Source: Lampris incognitus
Taxonomy: Eukaryota; Chordata; Actinopteri; Lampriformes; Lampridae
Direction of reading: 5' to 3'
DNA length: 64,000 nt
NCBI RefSeq assembly: GCF_029633865.1
Contig: NC_079214.1
Coordinates: 21,893,950-21,957,949, forward strand
The translations under genes were made by a program, and so were the position numbers. Of the stretch, positions 1 to 10,830 are shown piece after piece (position 1 is the stretch's first letter; each line of letters starts with the position of its first letter). Below the pieces are notes generated by a model that ran no database searches, was not told where the DNA came from, and worked only from the letters and a program-made list of their open reading frames with translations.

Positions 1-1
1 G

Positions 2-1821
2 ATCAAGAGAGATGAAGCAGATGTCCAGTCTCTCATGGACCTTATGGAGAATAACTGGCTCAATCCTATGTCCCCTGATGAGATTGATTTGGTTAGCCTC
101 TCCACTGGCAACATGGCTCCACCTGATGTGACCATAGATCTCTTGAGAGCTCTTGAGAAAGGAGAAGAGGCCTACCAAGCATTCCAGCAAACAAGGTTAG
201 ATGCAGACCCACCACCTGTGAAATTCCACGACAAGATGACCAAGCAAAGTCTGAAAACATTCTCCAATGTCAGCACAAAACAAGCTCATGGAAAGAAAGC
301 ACAGGATGTGGTTCTGAAGGCAGATAAAAACCTTTCCAGTCACATGATCCTGGTGGCTGAAAGCAGGAAGGTGAATCTGAAGGATGTCCTTGCCTACACA
401 TTGGGCCCACTACCATGGGCACTGGCAAATGCTGATGGGTCCTTACGAAAAACAAACAAGGCTGCACTTGCCAGAGAGCTTGAAAAGAATGTATCTCCTG
501 CAGAAGACATTCCAATCCCATCTACTTCCATCATTGATGGGATGAGCCTGGTCCAAAAAATGAATGGCAACAACAAAACCTTTGCACAGGTGGCAGAGTC
601 AGCCTTGACCCAGGTCCTCCATGAGGGAGCACAGAGTGGGAGGATTGATGTTTTTTTTTATGTCTATCACCAGACTTCGATCAAAGATGCTGAACGACTG
701 AACCGGGGTGGAGACATCACTCTCCAGTACAAGAATCTTGCAGGGGATACCACGTCCAGCAGTGGAGAAAATTTCTGTGCAGTTCCTCCAACAAGACAAG
801 TCTCATCAAGTTTCTGGTGGAAGAGTGGAAACTCCCACGACACAGAGCTATGCTGCATGGCAAGGTGTTGTACATGACCTGTGAGGAAACCTGCTACAAG
901 TTGACAGAAGATGGGTGTGAGGAAGCAGCAGAACTGCACTCCACACATGAAGAAGCTGACACCCGTCTGCTCCTGCATGCATTGCATGCAGCAAATGCGG
1001 GCTCAAAGTCAGTTATCATCACAGCTGAGGACACTGATGTCATGGTGCTTTGTCTTGGCTTCCAGAAGGACATCACCTGTCCCATCTACCAGAAGTGTGG
1101 GACTCAGAACCGCACACGGTTTGTCGACATCACCAAACTGGCAAGTTCACTTGGAGACAGCATCTGTGACAGCCTAATTGGCTTACATGCCTTCACAGGC
1201 TGCGACACTGTCAGTGCATTCACTGGTCGAGGGAAGCTGAATGCCCTGAAGATAGTGAGAAAGCACACTTCCTGCCAAGAGACTTTTAGTCAACTGGGAC
1301 AGACATGGAATGTGAGTGATGAGCTGTTCCAGAAAATTGAGCAGTTCACCTGTCGGATGTATGTTGCTAATAGCAGCACTGCTGAGGTGAACAAACTGCG
1401 TTACCAGCTCTTCTGCACCAAAAGGGGAGAGGTTGAGTCCAGCCAGCTGCCACCATGTAGAGACTGTCTCTTTATGCATGTTCAACGAGCCAACTATCAG
1501 GCAGCAATATGGAAGTGCTGTCTGCAGGCTAACCCTGTGGTGCCAAGCCCTACTGAGTATGGATGGACAGACGATGAAGGCAAGCTGGCCATTTACTGGA
1601 TGCGCTCCCCACCTGCACCAGATGTGGTCTTGGAAATGCTAACATGCAAGTGTGTGCATTCATGCAAAATGCCAAGCTGCATGTGCCTGTCAAATGGACT
1701 TCCATGCACAGACATGTGCAGCTTACAGACCTGCAGTAACCAAAAACAGCAGGATGGTCCAGAACTGGACTTTGAACTTGGGGAGTCAGATGATGAGAGA
1801 AACGAGCAGTTTGATGAATGA
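2..1821 (+). pseudogene. Broken copy of a multi-copy protein family with a PIN/FEN-like acidic motif set
   Basis: Two overlapping open frames make one protein of about 600 residues. The first is open from the window edge, so the 5' end is missing. It runs to about 745, and homology-like sense continues in another frame from there to the stop at 1819-1821. Adding one G to the G run near 743-746 would join them, so this is a one-base deletion or a sequencing error. The second half has three spaced acidic blocks: HEEADTRLLLHALHA (about 945-990), TAEDTDVMVLCLGF (about 1021-1062) and HAFTGCDTVSAFTGRGK (about 1189-1236). The order E-x-D, D-x-D, G-C-D plus a Gly-rich turn resembles the metal-binding pattern of PIN/FEN-type nucleases; that is my inference. 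The C-terminus (about 1640-1735) is Cys-rich, recalling CXC-type zinc modules, and an acidic tail follows. I recall related copies in many fish and invertebrate genomes, so a mobile origin is likely. No terminal repeats were found. Confidence 0.6.
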
Positions 1822-2808
1822 CAGTGTGATGATTCTGACGGCATTACTGTGGTAGTAGTCTATTGATGCACAGGATGTTGATTCTGGACTTGGTTACCCA
1901 GAGCTTGATAACAATAATGTAACCATATTCACATATACCCATTACCCTACCCATTACCATTACATATACCCACTAATGATATGGGATTACATGTATCATT
2001 GACCAAGTATATGTAAATGTCAATGTTGTTTAAAATATTAAAATAGTTCATTACCTCACTATGGTATTCCTTTTTATCATGTATTTTGATTGTGTATTTA
2101 AACAAATGTATAGAGACCAGTTTGTGACCTAACTGGCTTTGGTCTAGTTCTCATTTAAGACTCACAATCACCTCACACAATGAAATAGTATGGGTATATT
2201 ATACATTTTCTGAATCTTTACAGTCCTGTGAGTATTCCAGTTTTTGTGTTTTGTGTCCCTGATATTCCTAGATGCCACAGGGCTAAAAGAAAGTATATAG
2301 TTTAGGCGAAAATTGCAGAAAGATGTGTGTTATTGACGGGTTGAAGAGCTCAAGTGACCTCTATATTTGTGAGAAATATCCACAACAGGGCTTGAATGAA
2401 AGCTAAGAAGGTCCCCTTTAAAATGATACCAAAGACAATATTATAGAACATTGATAAATGTCCTGACCATGAGGCTAAACCAGGATATGCACCAGCGTCT
2501 AAAATGCAATTTAGTTTAGCGGGTGGTTAACTTCATGAGCTGATAACTGTGATACAGCTGCCACTCAGGAATGGTTATCATACCAAAATATCATCTACAG
2601 ACATGGATCCTTTCAAAAATTATAAGTAAGTTTTGCCACCTTGAGTGTACCGAAATATCGTCTGGCCCATGGACTAAGGAGGTAAACAGCTTAGGGGGCC
2701 TGGGTAAGTGGACCTAGACTAAAATCTCTCCAAAGCTTGGATCATGGCCCTCTCAGTACTCTGACAGCAAGCTCCAACAAGCCCATCCAACAGGTCTAGA
2801 GAGGACCA
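1822..2808. other. Non-coding stretch, nothing recognised
   Basis: AT-rich sequence downstream of the broken gene. It has a short imperfect repeat of an 'acccattacc' unit near 1938-1975. I see no open frame, RNA gene or terminal repeats. Confidence 0.5.
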
Positions 2809-3027
2809 TCAACCTTTGTGGAGCAAGTGACAGTTCAAGTTGAACATATCACCATCAGGGTACAACATGGGTTCAATTAAATTCTGACTTGTTAAAACTT
2901 GACAAAACAGGTTTGAAATTTCTTCTGGCATGGTAGCATAGTGACAATCTGTATAGATTAACAGCAGCTCTCTAAAAGCAAAAAGCAACCAACAAATTAT
3001 AAAAGTTATGGTGACTGCCACTAGCAT
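2809..3027 (-). pseudogene. Possible fragment of a seven-transmembrane receptor
   Basis: A 72-codon frame opens with a strongly hydrophobic stretch (residues 1-25, ending FRELLLIYTD) and later has NLIEPMLYP, which faintly resembles the NPxxY end of a GPCR helix 7. An in-frame TAG lies four codons upstream of the ATG, and no other receptor helices were seen nearby. It could equally be a chance frame; I give it low weight. Confidence 0.2.
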
Positions 3028-3059
3028 AGTAAAAGACTAAATTGATGCTTCCCATCTGT

Positions 3060-3132
3060 CAAGTCAATTTTATTTGTATAGCCTAATATCACAAATTACA
3101 AATTTGCCTCAAGGCACTTTACAGCAACACAA
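3060..3132 (+). repeat. Teleost interspersed repeat, 3'-tail type
   Basis: The segment containing 'caattttatttgtatagcc' and 'gcctcaaggcactttacag' is a tail module I recognise from many fish repeats. A related shorter copy is at 28789-28830. The rest of the element, if any, extends to the right without clear limits. Confidence 0.5.
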
Positions 3133-4125
3133 CATCCTGTCCTTAGACCCTCTGTTTGTCCTGCTGTAGCTAGCACTCATGTGAGGAGGTTGTGCTGGAG
3201 TTGAACAAAGCAACAGCCAACTAACAACACTGATAGGCTAATTAGCCCAAAGGAAGAGTGCATGTGGACAGACCCCTTGTAAAGACGATAATACCATTTA
3301 GCCACCCTGTGGAAAACAAGACTGGGAGACGACAGTCCGCAGGGATTAGGTTGGGATTAACTGTAGAAACAATACGTGGATCTGTGCCAAGAAAACATAC
3401 AACTTCTACACATTAACATATTTCGTTTTATTGACTTCATCTTGCTAAATGGTATGACTGGCAATGTCACTAGAGGCTGTATACAAAAAGTGAAGTGCAG
3501 CTTTTAAAAAAAGGATTTTTTAAACAGAACTCACTTATTTTATAAATAAATCAGTGTTGCCAATGTGTGGGGCTTATTTAGTTTCCGAGACCTAGGTTAA
3601 TCTTCTGAAAATTGTTAATCTCTTTTATGTATAGCCTCAAGTTACAGCCTTTAGAAGAGTAGGCTTATAGGGCTTGTATGCTTCCCTTACCGCCAGATTT
3701 GTCTCTTTAAGATAAGACATCACATAAATCAGACGGCATGTCATATTTCAAACAAGATATGGCATGTGTGATACAAACAGTTATAAGGATATCATTATTC
3801 TACAAATTCAAATTCCCAAGAGGACAAATACAAGAAATATGACAACCCAGCTAGGCACAGTTCTCTGCAACGATTCCACTGCCATCTTGATGGTACGCAT
3901 GGAAATATGTCTTCAGTTCTGAGCTTACAGAGCAGTCGTTTATGAGGCAGCTTTAATTTAAGTCCAGGTAAAGAACATTAGTTTATCAATAGTCATTGCA
4001 ACATCTGAGAGTTAGCCACAGCTTCTTTAGGTTACATTTCTAGTCAGTGGGGAAGAGTATTACTGAAATGGCTCAAAAACTAATTGATGACAAAGATTTG
4101 GGGGGCTTTTTAGCCGTTAACTGAT
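3133..4125. other. Non-coding stretch, nothing recognised
   Basis: Unique-looking sequence with no convincing coding frame, splice-flanked exon or inverted repeat. Some of the first 250 bases may belong to the repeat at 3060. Confidence 0.4.
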
Positions 4126-4217
4126 AGGACAGCAGAGATAGACAGGAGAAAAATTGCGAGGACCCATGCTGAGGACAGCAGAGATAGACAGGAAACAAAT
4201 TGTGAGGACCCATGCTG
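4126..4217 (+). repeat. Tandem repeat, two 46-bp units
   Basis: Units 4126-4171 and 4172-4217 both start 'aggacagcagagatagacag' and end 'gaggacccatgctg', with a few differences between them. This looks like a simple local duplication. Confidence 0.8.
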
Positions 4218-4836
4218 CAAGGCTGGATTTGAACCCAGTACACTGTGGTCAGGCCTAAGCCTACATGGTAAGTGACTAAGTGACCTAACCACCAGGATAA
4301 CCCTACTTGAAGACTTTTAAGTGACCCGACCTGGCACCTCTGCAGCATTTAGCAGCGGCGAATATGAGCAAACTGCGACCCTCAATAGCATGAGTAAATC
4401 TCAGCCAGGGTAGCGAGAAGCCAACAAAGACATGAACGTGGCTGTATTAGATGAACGATTACAACTTTATTTGAGGCTTTACTTGTTAGCCATGGGGGGG
4501 AAAAAAGTTGCTAAATCCCACTCAACAGCCCTTTGTAGGGGGGGTTGGGAAGTCTTCAATAGGCAATGGAAAAACTGATTACTGTGAGAAATCCAAAATT
4601 CACAGTACCTTCACATCCTCTGACCATGCCTTCATGAAGGTATTAATAAATGATAGCTTTGAGTGCAAAGCAAAATTTAAAACTTTATGATCAGGCTACA
4701 CATCCCTTCCACCTACACAATTAATGATGCGAAGTGGTTAATTTGTAGCTGCCAATGTGCAGGGTACTGTAACACAATGGATTTCAAAAAGTATTCAAGC
4801 CCACTGGTGAGTTGCAAAGTTAAATAAAAATATATA
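4218..4836. other. Non-coding stretch, nothing recognised
   Basis: No supported gene. The only open frames are short and without recognisable features. Confidence 0.4.
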
Positions 4837-4837
4837 T

Positions 4838-5080
4838 CCAAACACGAGGGGTCGGCGGTTCGAATCCCCGTGTTACCTCTGGCTTGGTCGGGCATCTCTA
4901 CGGACACAATTGGCCGTGTCTGCAGGTGGAAAGTCAGATGTGGGTATTGTCCTGGTCGCTGCACCAGCACCTACTCTGCTCGGTCGGGACGCCCCCCCGG
5001 ATTGACAAGAGAGGGGGCAGAGCAGCGATCACGATGGCTCAAAAAGAGAGGGGTAATTGGCCAGATACAATTGGGGAGAA
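4838..5080 (+). mobile_element. tRNA-derived SINE (family A), 5' truncated
   Basis: It begins inside a tRNA-like head: 'ggttcgaatcc' matches a B box (4857-4867). The body has 'acacaattggccgtgtctgc' and ends 'acaattggggagaaaaaa' before a TA repeat. A longer copy of the same family is at 42961-43422. The A-box half is missing here. Such SINEs are Pol III transcripts copied by a partner LINE. Confidence 0.7.
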
Positions 5081-5084
<4 letters not shown>

Positions 5085-5140
<56 letters not shown>

Positions 5141-5193
5141 TGATTTTTCACCATTCCTATAGAGGTAAATCTATATAATTAAAATGAAACCAC

Positions 5194-5235
<42 letters not shown>

Positions 5236-5237
5236 AT

Positions 5238-5288
<51 letters not shown>

Positions 5289-5314
5289 ATTATATATATA
5301 TGTGTGTATATATG

Positions 5315-5354
<40 letters not shown>

Positions 5355-5357
5355 TAT
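5085..5357. repeat. Compound microsatellite (TA)n-(TG)n-(TA)n
   Basis: A TA run at about 5085-5138, a TG/TATG run at about 5193-5246 and a TA-rich run to about 5357. The open frames here, rich in Tyr-Ile or Cys-Val, are artefacts of the dinucleotide repeats. Confidence 0.95.
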
Positions 5358-5940
5358 GCATTGCTCTTTGCAAGGATGCATGCAATATGCAATTGAATAT
5401 GCAAGCAATGCATATTCAATTAGAGGTAAAAGATGTAACCTGTGCTTAGCAGAAAAGTATTTTATTATTTGCAGACCTGATATGTCCACCTTGAATAACA
5501 GAAACGAATTGGCCACCAGCTGTAGACACCGAAAAAATATCTCCTTTGTAACTACAAGTAAAATGTCTTTATTATTCTCTCTCCCTCCATTAGATGATAC
5601 ACGTGACATTTATTAGAGGGTTTTTGTTTATATTTTAACTGCCTGTCCTTCCAACTGTGCCCCAACACCACCCCACTATATGATTTACATAAATTACCTT
5701 GCTATATTTTAAATGTACGCCATTTCAACAGATCCCTGGTCCCTAAATGCTTTTCAAAACAAACCCAGTCCCTTACCCCATTGGTTGTAATGTTTTCTAC
5801 CCCACCATTGGTCGCTGTACATCATAAATACCTACCCCATTGTTATAGTTTAAATGTTTCCTCATCTGATTGGTTGCTGTCCAACCGAAATTAGGGGCAT
5901 GACGCTGGGCAACATAAATTGTATGTTTCTTTGTTGAACC
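5358..5940. other. Non-coding stretch leading into a hammerhead-like repeat
   Basis: No gene seen. A palindrome-like 'ttgcatattcaatt' pattern is present near 5385-5425. The right end may be the upstream part of the repeat that contains the motif at 5943. Confidence 0.4.
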
Positions 5941-5942
5941 AC

Positions 5943-5991
5943 ATTAGCAGCTAATGAGTGCGCGATGCAGGAAACAGGCCTGTACTGCAAT
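5943..5991 (+). ncRNA. Decayed hammerhead-ribozyme-like motif (copy A)
   Basis: It matches the 37801-37850 motif almost base for base. Stem I is ATTAGCAG/CTGCAAT, the GAAA box is at 5971-5974, the short stem III is ACA-GGCC-TGT, and the cleavage triplet is GTA (5982-5984). The first core box reads CTAATGA instead of CTGATGA, which changes G5, a base known to be invariant for catalysis. The last stem II pair is also lost. It is probably an inactive relic of a retroelement repeat. Confidence 0.55.
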
Positions 5992-6093
5992 GTATTAAAA
6001 CGTTTTTTTTCCTGCATCTCTGTTGATATTCCGCTCCTCAATAGTTGAGCACTTATAACAACACCATTGACAGTTTTGGAAAAAAACGATTAC

Positions 6094-7014
6094 ATACACT
6101 CACTGGTCACTTATTAGGTACACCTTGCTAGTACCGGGTTGGACCCCCTTTTGCCTTCAGAACTGCCTTAATCCTTCGTGGCATAGATTCAACAAGGTAC
6201 TGGAAACATTCCTCAGAGAGTTTGGTCCATATTGACATGATAGCATCACGCAGTTGCTGCAGATTTGTCAGCTGCACATCCATGATGCGAATCTCCCAGT
6301 CCACCACATCCCAAAGGTGCTCTATTGGATTGCTTTGCTTTCATGTTGTTGACGCCAAATTCTGACCCTACCATCCGAATGTCGCAGCAGAAATCGAGAC
6401 TCATCAGACCAGGCAACGTTTTTCCAATCTTCTATTGTCCAATTTTGGTGAGCCTGTGCGAATTGTAGCCTCAGTTTCCTGTTCTTAGCTGACAGGAGTG
6501 GCACCCGGTGAGGTCTTCTGCTGCTGTAGCCCATCTGCCTCAAGGTTCGACGTGTTGTGCATTCAGAGATGCTCTTCTGCATACCTCGGTTGTAATGAGT
6601 GGTTATTTGAGTTACTGTTGCCTTTCTGTCAGCTCGAACCAGTCTGGCCATTCTCCTCTGACCTCTGGCATCAACAAGGCATTTTCGCCCACAGAACTGC
6701 CGCTCACTGGATATTTTCTCTTTTTCGGACCATTCTCTGTAAACCCTAGAGATGGTTGTGCGTGAAAATCCCAGTAGATCAGCAGTTTCTGAAATATTCA
6801 GACCAGCCCGTCTGGCACCAACAACCACGCCACGTTCAAAGTCACTTAAATCACCTTTCTTCCCCATTCTGATGCTCGGTTTGAACTGCAGCAGATCGTC
6901 TTGACCATGTCTACATGCCTAAATGCATTGAGTTGCTGCCATGTGATTGGCTGATTAGAAATTTGCGTTAACGAGCGGTTGGACAGGTGTGCCTAATAAA
7001 GTGGCCGGTGAGTG
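6094..7014 (-). mobile_element. Tc1-like transposon, internally deleted
   Basis: Terminal inverted repeats 'cactcactggtcac' (about 6097) and its complement 'gtggccggtgagtg' (about 7001-7014) are flanked by TA. The transposase is encoded on the minus strand. The middle of the gene is missing: sequence for NPIEHLW-like residues (near 6325) abuts the IWRQQHES part. Confidence 0.85.
6125..6867 (-). pseudogene. Tc1-like transposase, internal deletion
   Basis: The start ATG at 6867 opens MGKKGDLSDFERG and a helix-turn-helix region (TADLLGFSRTTISRVYREW), followed by a second DNA-binding region and the first catalytic Asp in WSDESRF. The frame then meets a deletion near 6330-6345 and stops at 6322. 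Further towards 6125 the antisense of a typical C-terminus can be read in pieces (PRRIKAVLKA-like). The second catalytic Asp region is missing, so it cannot be active. Confidence 0.8.
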
Positions 7015-7094
<80 letters not shown>

Positions 7095-7096
7095 CA
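7015..7096. repeat. Microsatellite (TA)n-(CA)n-(TA)n
   Basis: About 30 CA units flanked by short TA runs, directly beside the Tc1 right end. Confidence 0.95.
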
Positions 7097-7123
7097 ATCC
7101 AGTTAGTCAAGTAAATTCTTTAT

Positions 7124-7172
7124 GAGACAGTACAAGCCTGTTTCATGCCATAAGCAATCATCAGCTGTCAAT
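7124..7172 (-). ncRNA. Hammerhead ribozyme motif, core intact (copy C)
   Basis: Read on the minus strand from 7172: stem I strand ATTGACAG, core box CTGATGA (7164-7158), stem II TTGC/GCAT around a 5-nt loop, GAAA (7144-7141), a minimal stem III ACA-GGCT-TGT, triplet GTA, then the stem I partner CTGTC. Cleavage is predicted between 7131 and 7130. Relative to the 37.8-kb copy, the stem I pair C-G is replaced by A-U on both sides (GCAG/CTGC versus ACAG/CTGT), a compensatory change. The first stem II pair is a mismatch. Very short stem III is typical of hammerheads in Penelope-like and related retroelements (known); activity is not shown. Confidence 0.6.
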
Positions 7173-9184
7173 AAAACTACTCCGATAAAATGTCAATAAA
7201 AAGATCCATCGATTTAGATCGATGTACCGATTCCATGATCAACGATGCAATATCTTCAATGCAAAGTGAAAACATCAATCCATATCATCATCTTTAAAAA
7301 ATACCCTTAGAATGGGAAAATTTTAAAGTTCATTATCTCTAAACCACTGAGCACAGACAGCCTTGTAAATCCAAGGTGACGAAGCATAGATGTGCATGTT
7401 TTATGTTCATAATTGAAAGGTCATCAAGGGCTCCTTAAGCTGATAAAAAAAATTGCACTTAAACATGATTAAATGTGGCACTTTATAGTGAACAGGTCTA
7501 TTTTTATTCATGTTATTAAAAATAACATTGTTTTTCATTTAAATGTCTGGAAGAGCTCAGTAATAAAATTGTCTAATCGTATTTTAGTTGCTTTTTGTGA
7601 GTTGATATAAATGCAACTGATTGTGTTGAATGGGCATATGATATCATTTCATATATCGATCACAGTCCCCCAAATTGAATTGAACTGAAATCGTGGCAGA
7701 TTTTGTGATATCAATAAATATCATATCGTTGCCCAAAGAATTGATATAATATCATATCGTGTTGAAACTTGTGATTTACACCCCTACCAATTAATGAGTT
7801 AAATGTAGCACATATTCATTTGTTGTATTAGCCCAGACCCAACACTGTGGCTGGTTGTTTTTTCATTTTAATATTTCATCTTGTGCACTGTCCATATTGT
7901 TTGAAGTGTAGATTTTTTTTATATGATTTAGTTCCTTTTGCAACAACTACTCAATGTGGTATCTGTGTAAAGGCAGCAGAAGGCCCCTGCTAAAAAAACA
8001 CTCTCCCACAGTCATGTCGAGAGCACTGAAAGCCATTAAAATTATATCTGGATGAGGTTCAGAGCAATTTCTGGTGCAGTCTGCTTCATGTGTCAGGAAA
8101 AATAAGTGGAGATGTGAAGTAGCATTGAAAAAACAAAACGTCAGATGTGACAGTCCCCCTCTTCAGCAACTGTGTTGACACATGGCAGTATAAAAAGAGT
8201 CAATATGTTTCCATGAGTTCCAGATTAGTTTATTAGCCTATATGTAATAAGATCTATTTGGATTAATCTGGCAACAAGGGCTTTGCTTGTTTTTCCAGCT
8301 TTAAGAGTTGTCAAAACCAGTCAATAATGCTTCAATTGAGTCCCATACTAATACGCCCCCACATAAAAAAGTGTCTTTTTTATGTAGGGGCATTTTCAAT
8401 TCGAACAAAGTAGACAACACACCGTTAGGGAATGCAATTTTTTTTTTTTTACATTTGTATAAAATCACTCAATCTTGAATAGCATTTTTCTACAAAGTAA
8501 CGTCTCTCATATCTCCCATGGTTTGAGTCAGAATTTAAGGAAATGCCAAAGGAGATTGTGACTTGGTTTACCAGTCTGCACATTAACACCGCAGTGTTGC
8601 AGTTCTGGGATCAACATCTAATAATAATAATAATACATTTGTTATTATGTAACTTGATGCAAATACTTGCAAGAATCCAATCTCAAGCCAGTCACTCAGC
8701 CACTTGAGACAATTTGACCAAATCATCTGAAATTGCAAGAGACAGAAACATAACACCATTATGCAAAGAAAAATGAATAAAGGAGTGTTTCTGTTACGAC
8801 TCATTATCACAAGTGAATTAAATAACTTTAAAAAAAAAAAAATTAAATTGGTCTTCATGGATGTAATTTCTGTAGTAGGAGAAACTCATATGGCCTGAAG
8901 AACAAATTGCTCTATGATTATTAAAACACCTTTGGTGTTAAGTATTACTCAAAAGAACACTGATTTCCAGTTCATTATTCAAGTGCTTGATGATGACAGA
9001 AGCAGATAAGAGGCCTCTTTCTCCTTATTTTTTGGTAAAGTTGGTGGTAGACTTGACCATTAAGAGGTGTTTTAGTGAGTCCATCACTAACACTTACACA
9101 AGAAAGGCAGACTGAAAACAGAATTACGACAGCCCACTTTACATTTGCCCCCATTCTTTTAATGAAAGGCAATTTTATTTTATT
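7173..9184. other. Non-coding stretch with a short hairpin
   Basis: No coding frame of note; AT-rich, with repeated 'atatcatatcg'-like words around 7640-7760. It contains the hairpin at 8355-8391 and a short AAT repeat near 8620. Confidence 0.4.
8355..8391. repeat. Short inverted repeat
   Basis: Arms of 17 bases (gccccc-acataaaaaag and its complement, one mismatch) around a 3-base loop. Function unknown; it could be the relic of a small palindromic element. Confidence 0.6.
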
Positions 9185-9372
9185 TTATTTTTTGCCATTT
9201 TCTGCCTTTATTCGATAGCGATGGTCAAGAGAGACAAGAAAAGGCAGGGGAGAGAGAGAGGATGACATGCAGCAATGGGCCCGGGCCGGATTTGAACCCA
9301 GGCCGCTGCGGCAAGGACTCAGCCTTATGTGGTACGCGCTCTACCAGGTGAGCCACTGGAGCGCCCCGGCAA
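9185..9372 (-). mobile_element. tRNA-derived SINE (family B)
   Basis: On the minus strand a tRNA-like head reads 'ggcgctccagtggctcacct', then 'ggtagagcg', then a B-box-like 'gggttcaaatcc'. A CT-rich stretch and a tail 'tagaaaatggcaaaaaata'-like end follow. The same family is at 60136-60323 on the plus strand. Target duplications were not resolved. Confidence 0.7.
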
Positions 9373-9798
9373 AGTATTTTGATAGGTCCTGCCCACTTTT
9401 TTCCCCCCATTTGTCATGCAGTGAAAGTTAAAAAAAAAATCTAAATCTAACCTTTGACCTACTGTGTTGTAGCGAGGATCCCCTAGGACCAGAGTGGCAT
9501 AACATTCAGTAGGTCAGATCTAGCCTTTTTACTAACAATAAATTCCACAGTTAGGCCGTGCCTTCAAAACACCACCAGGAAAGACAAACACCAACTGCAA
9601 CCATTCTCGAAAAGGTTTAGATCTGTATATTAGTCAAATATTGTCTGTAAAGATGGATGTATTTTTCCACTTATAGTATATATTCAAACTCAACTAGGTT
9701 AAAAGGAATTTGTATGCAAGGCTAAAGCATATATCTGAATGGAAAACGTGAGGCTCAGTTGGTACTTTCTCAGTGTAGCTCTATTCAAGATACATTTG

Positions 9799-9838
<40 letters not shown>

Positions 9839-10830
9839 TAGATAGATAGATAGATAGCCCTCTTAAAATGTTCATGTAATAGGGAGAAATGTTTGTTACA
9901 GCTTGAAGCACACTATTAGTTAATGGTCTGTTTGTTTACTCAATTTAAAGGGCTTAACTATGCCTGAAAGAGTGACATAGCGGTCCAATGATACTCAAGA
10001 TACATAAGCAAAAATAAAAGTAAATTACCAAATTTTGCTTCACTTAGCTTTTTTTTTTTTTTTTTGCTTTGTGCTTTCATTAATTTCAACAGAACAACAC
10101 GCCACATCTCAGCCATGTCATGTATGGCTTCATGGAGAAGGACTTTGGATAGCAATAACTTATAGCTACATAACATATTGCTAATAGCCTCGTCTGTGTC
10201 CAAAGACCCACTCAAGTTATGACATAGCACGGACCAGTCTGTGTCCCCTCTGACTGGACCATTCAGTGTATATATATATATATTTAATGTCCAAAAATGT
10301 GCCTATTGGTCACTTGGCCCTTGTGGTGTTCTACTATAACTTACAGGCTGTTAAAATAAAGATATGTCCCTATGAATTCCTAATAAAATATGAATAGTAT
10401 TATGCAAGGGTCATTGACAGTGGGACTCAGATGATTATAGATATCAAAAGGTTTTAAGCTTGTTGTTTGACTAAGTAATTATCTTTGTCTAAGAGCTGCA
10501 AAAACAAAACGAAAATGTACGAGCGTTTCAACCAAGCTCATTATATTAGAGATAAAAATTTAGAAGTTCTGGTTATCAATTCTAGATGTGGTCAACATTT
10601 CTGGTCTAAAAAAGAATCAGATTATCTGTAAAACTGTGTGGCTCAGTGAGTACAGAATGTGTTCTATAATTCTCTATATGGGCTATTTTCTGTTCGATAT
10701 AGAACCTAAAGCATAAATTTGTCCCCCCCATTGATGTATTGCAAGTAATGCCTTACTCTTTGCAATGCCTACTTAAAGAAACAGAATCGAACTGAACTGA
10801 ATTATTCAAATTTTACTACAGGGATAAATA
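9373..10830. other. Non-coding stretch with a tetranucleotide microsatellite
   Basis: It contains a (GACA)n-(GATA)n repeat at 9801-9857 and a poly-T near 10051. No gene or transposon ends recognised. Confidence 0.45.
9801..9857 (+). repeat. Microsatellite (GACA)n(GATA)n
   Basis: About nine GACA units followed by about five GATA units. Confidence 0.95.

Noticed and set aside
4855-4870. True tRNA gene
   Set aside because: Only a B-box half is present and the sequence continues into a SINE body; the same holds at 9.3, 22.6, 22.9, 34.7, 36.1, 43.0 and 60.2 kb.
5085-5616. Several long open frames rich in Tyr-Ile and Cys-Val
   Set aside because: They are translations of TA and TG microsatellites on both strands and carry no protein features.
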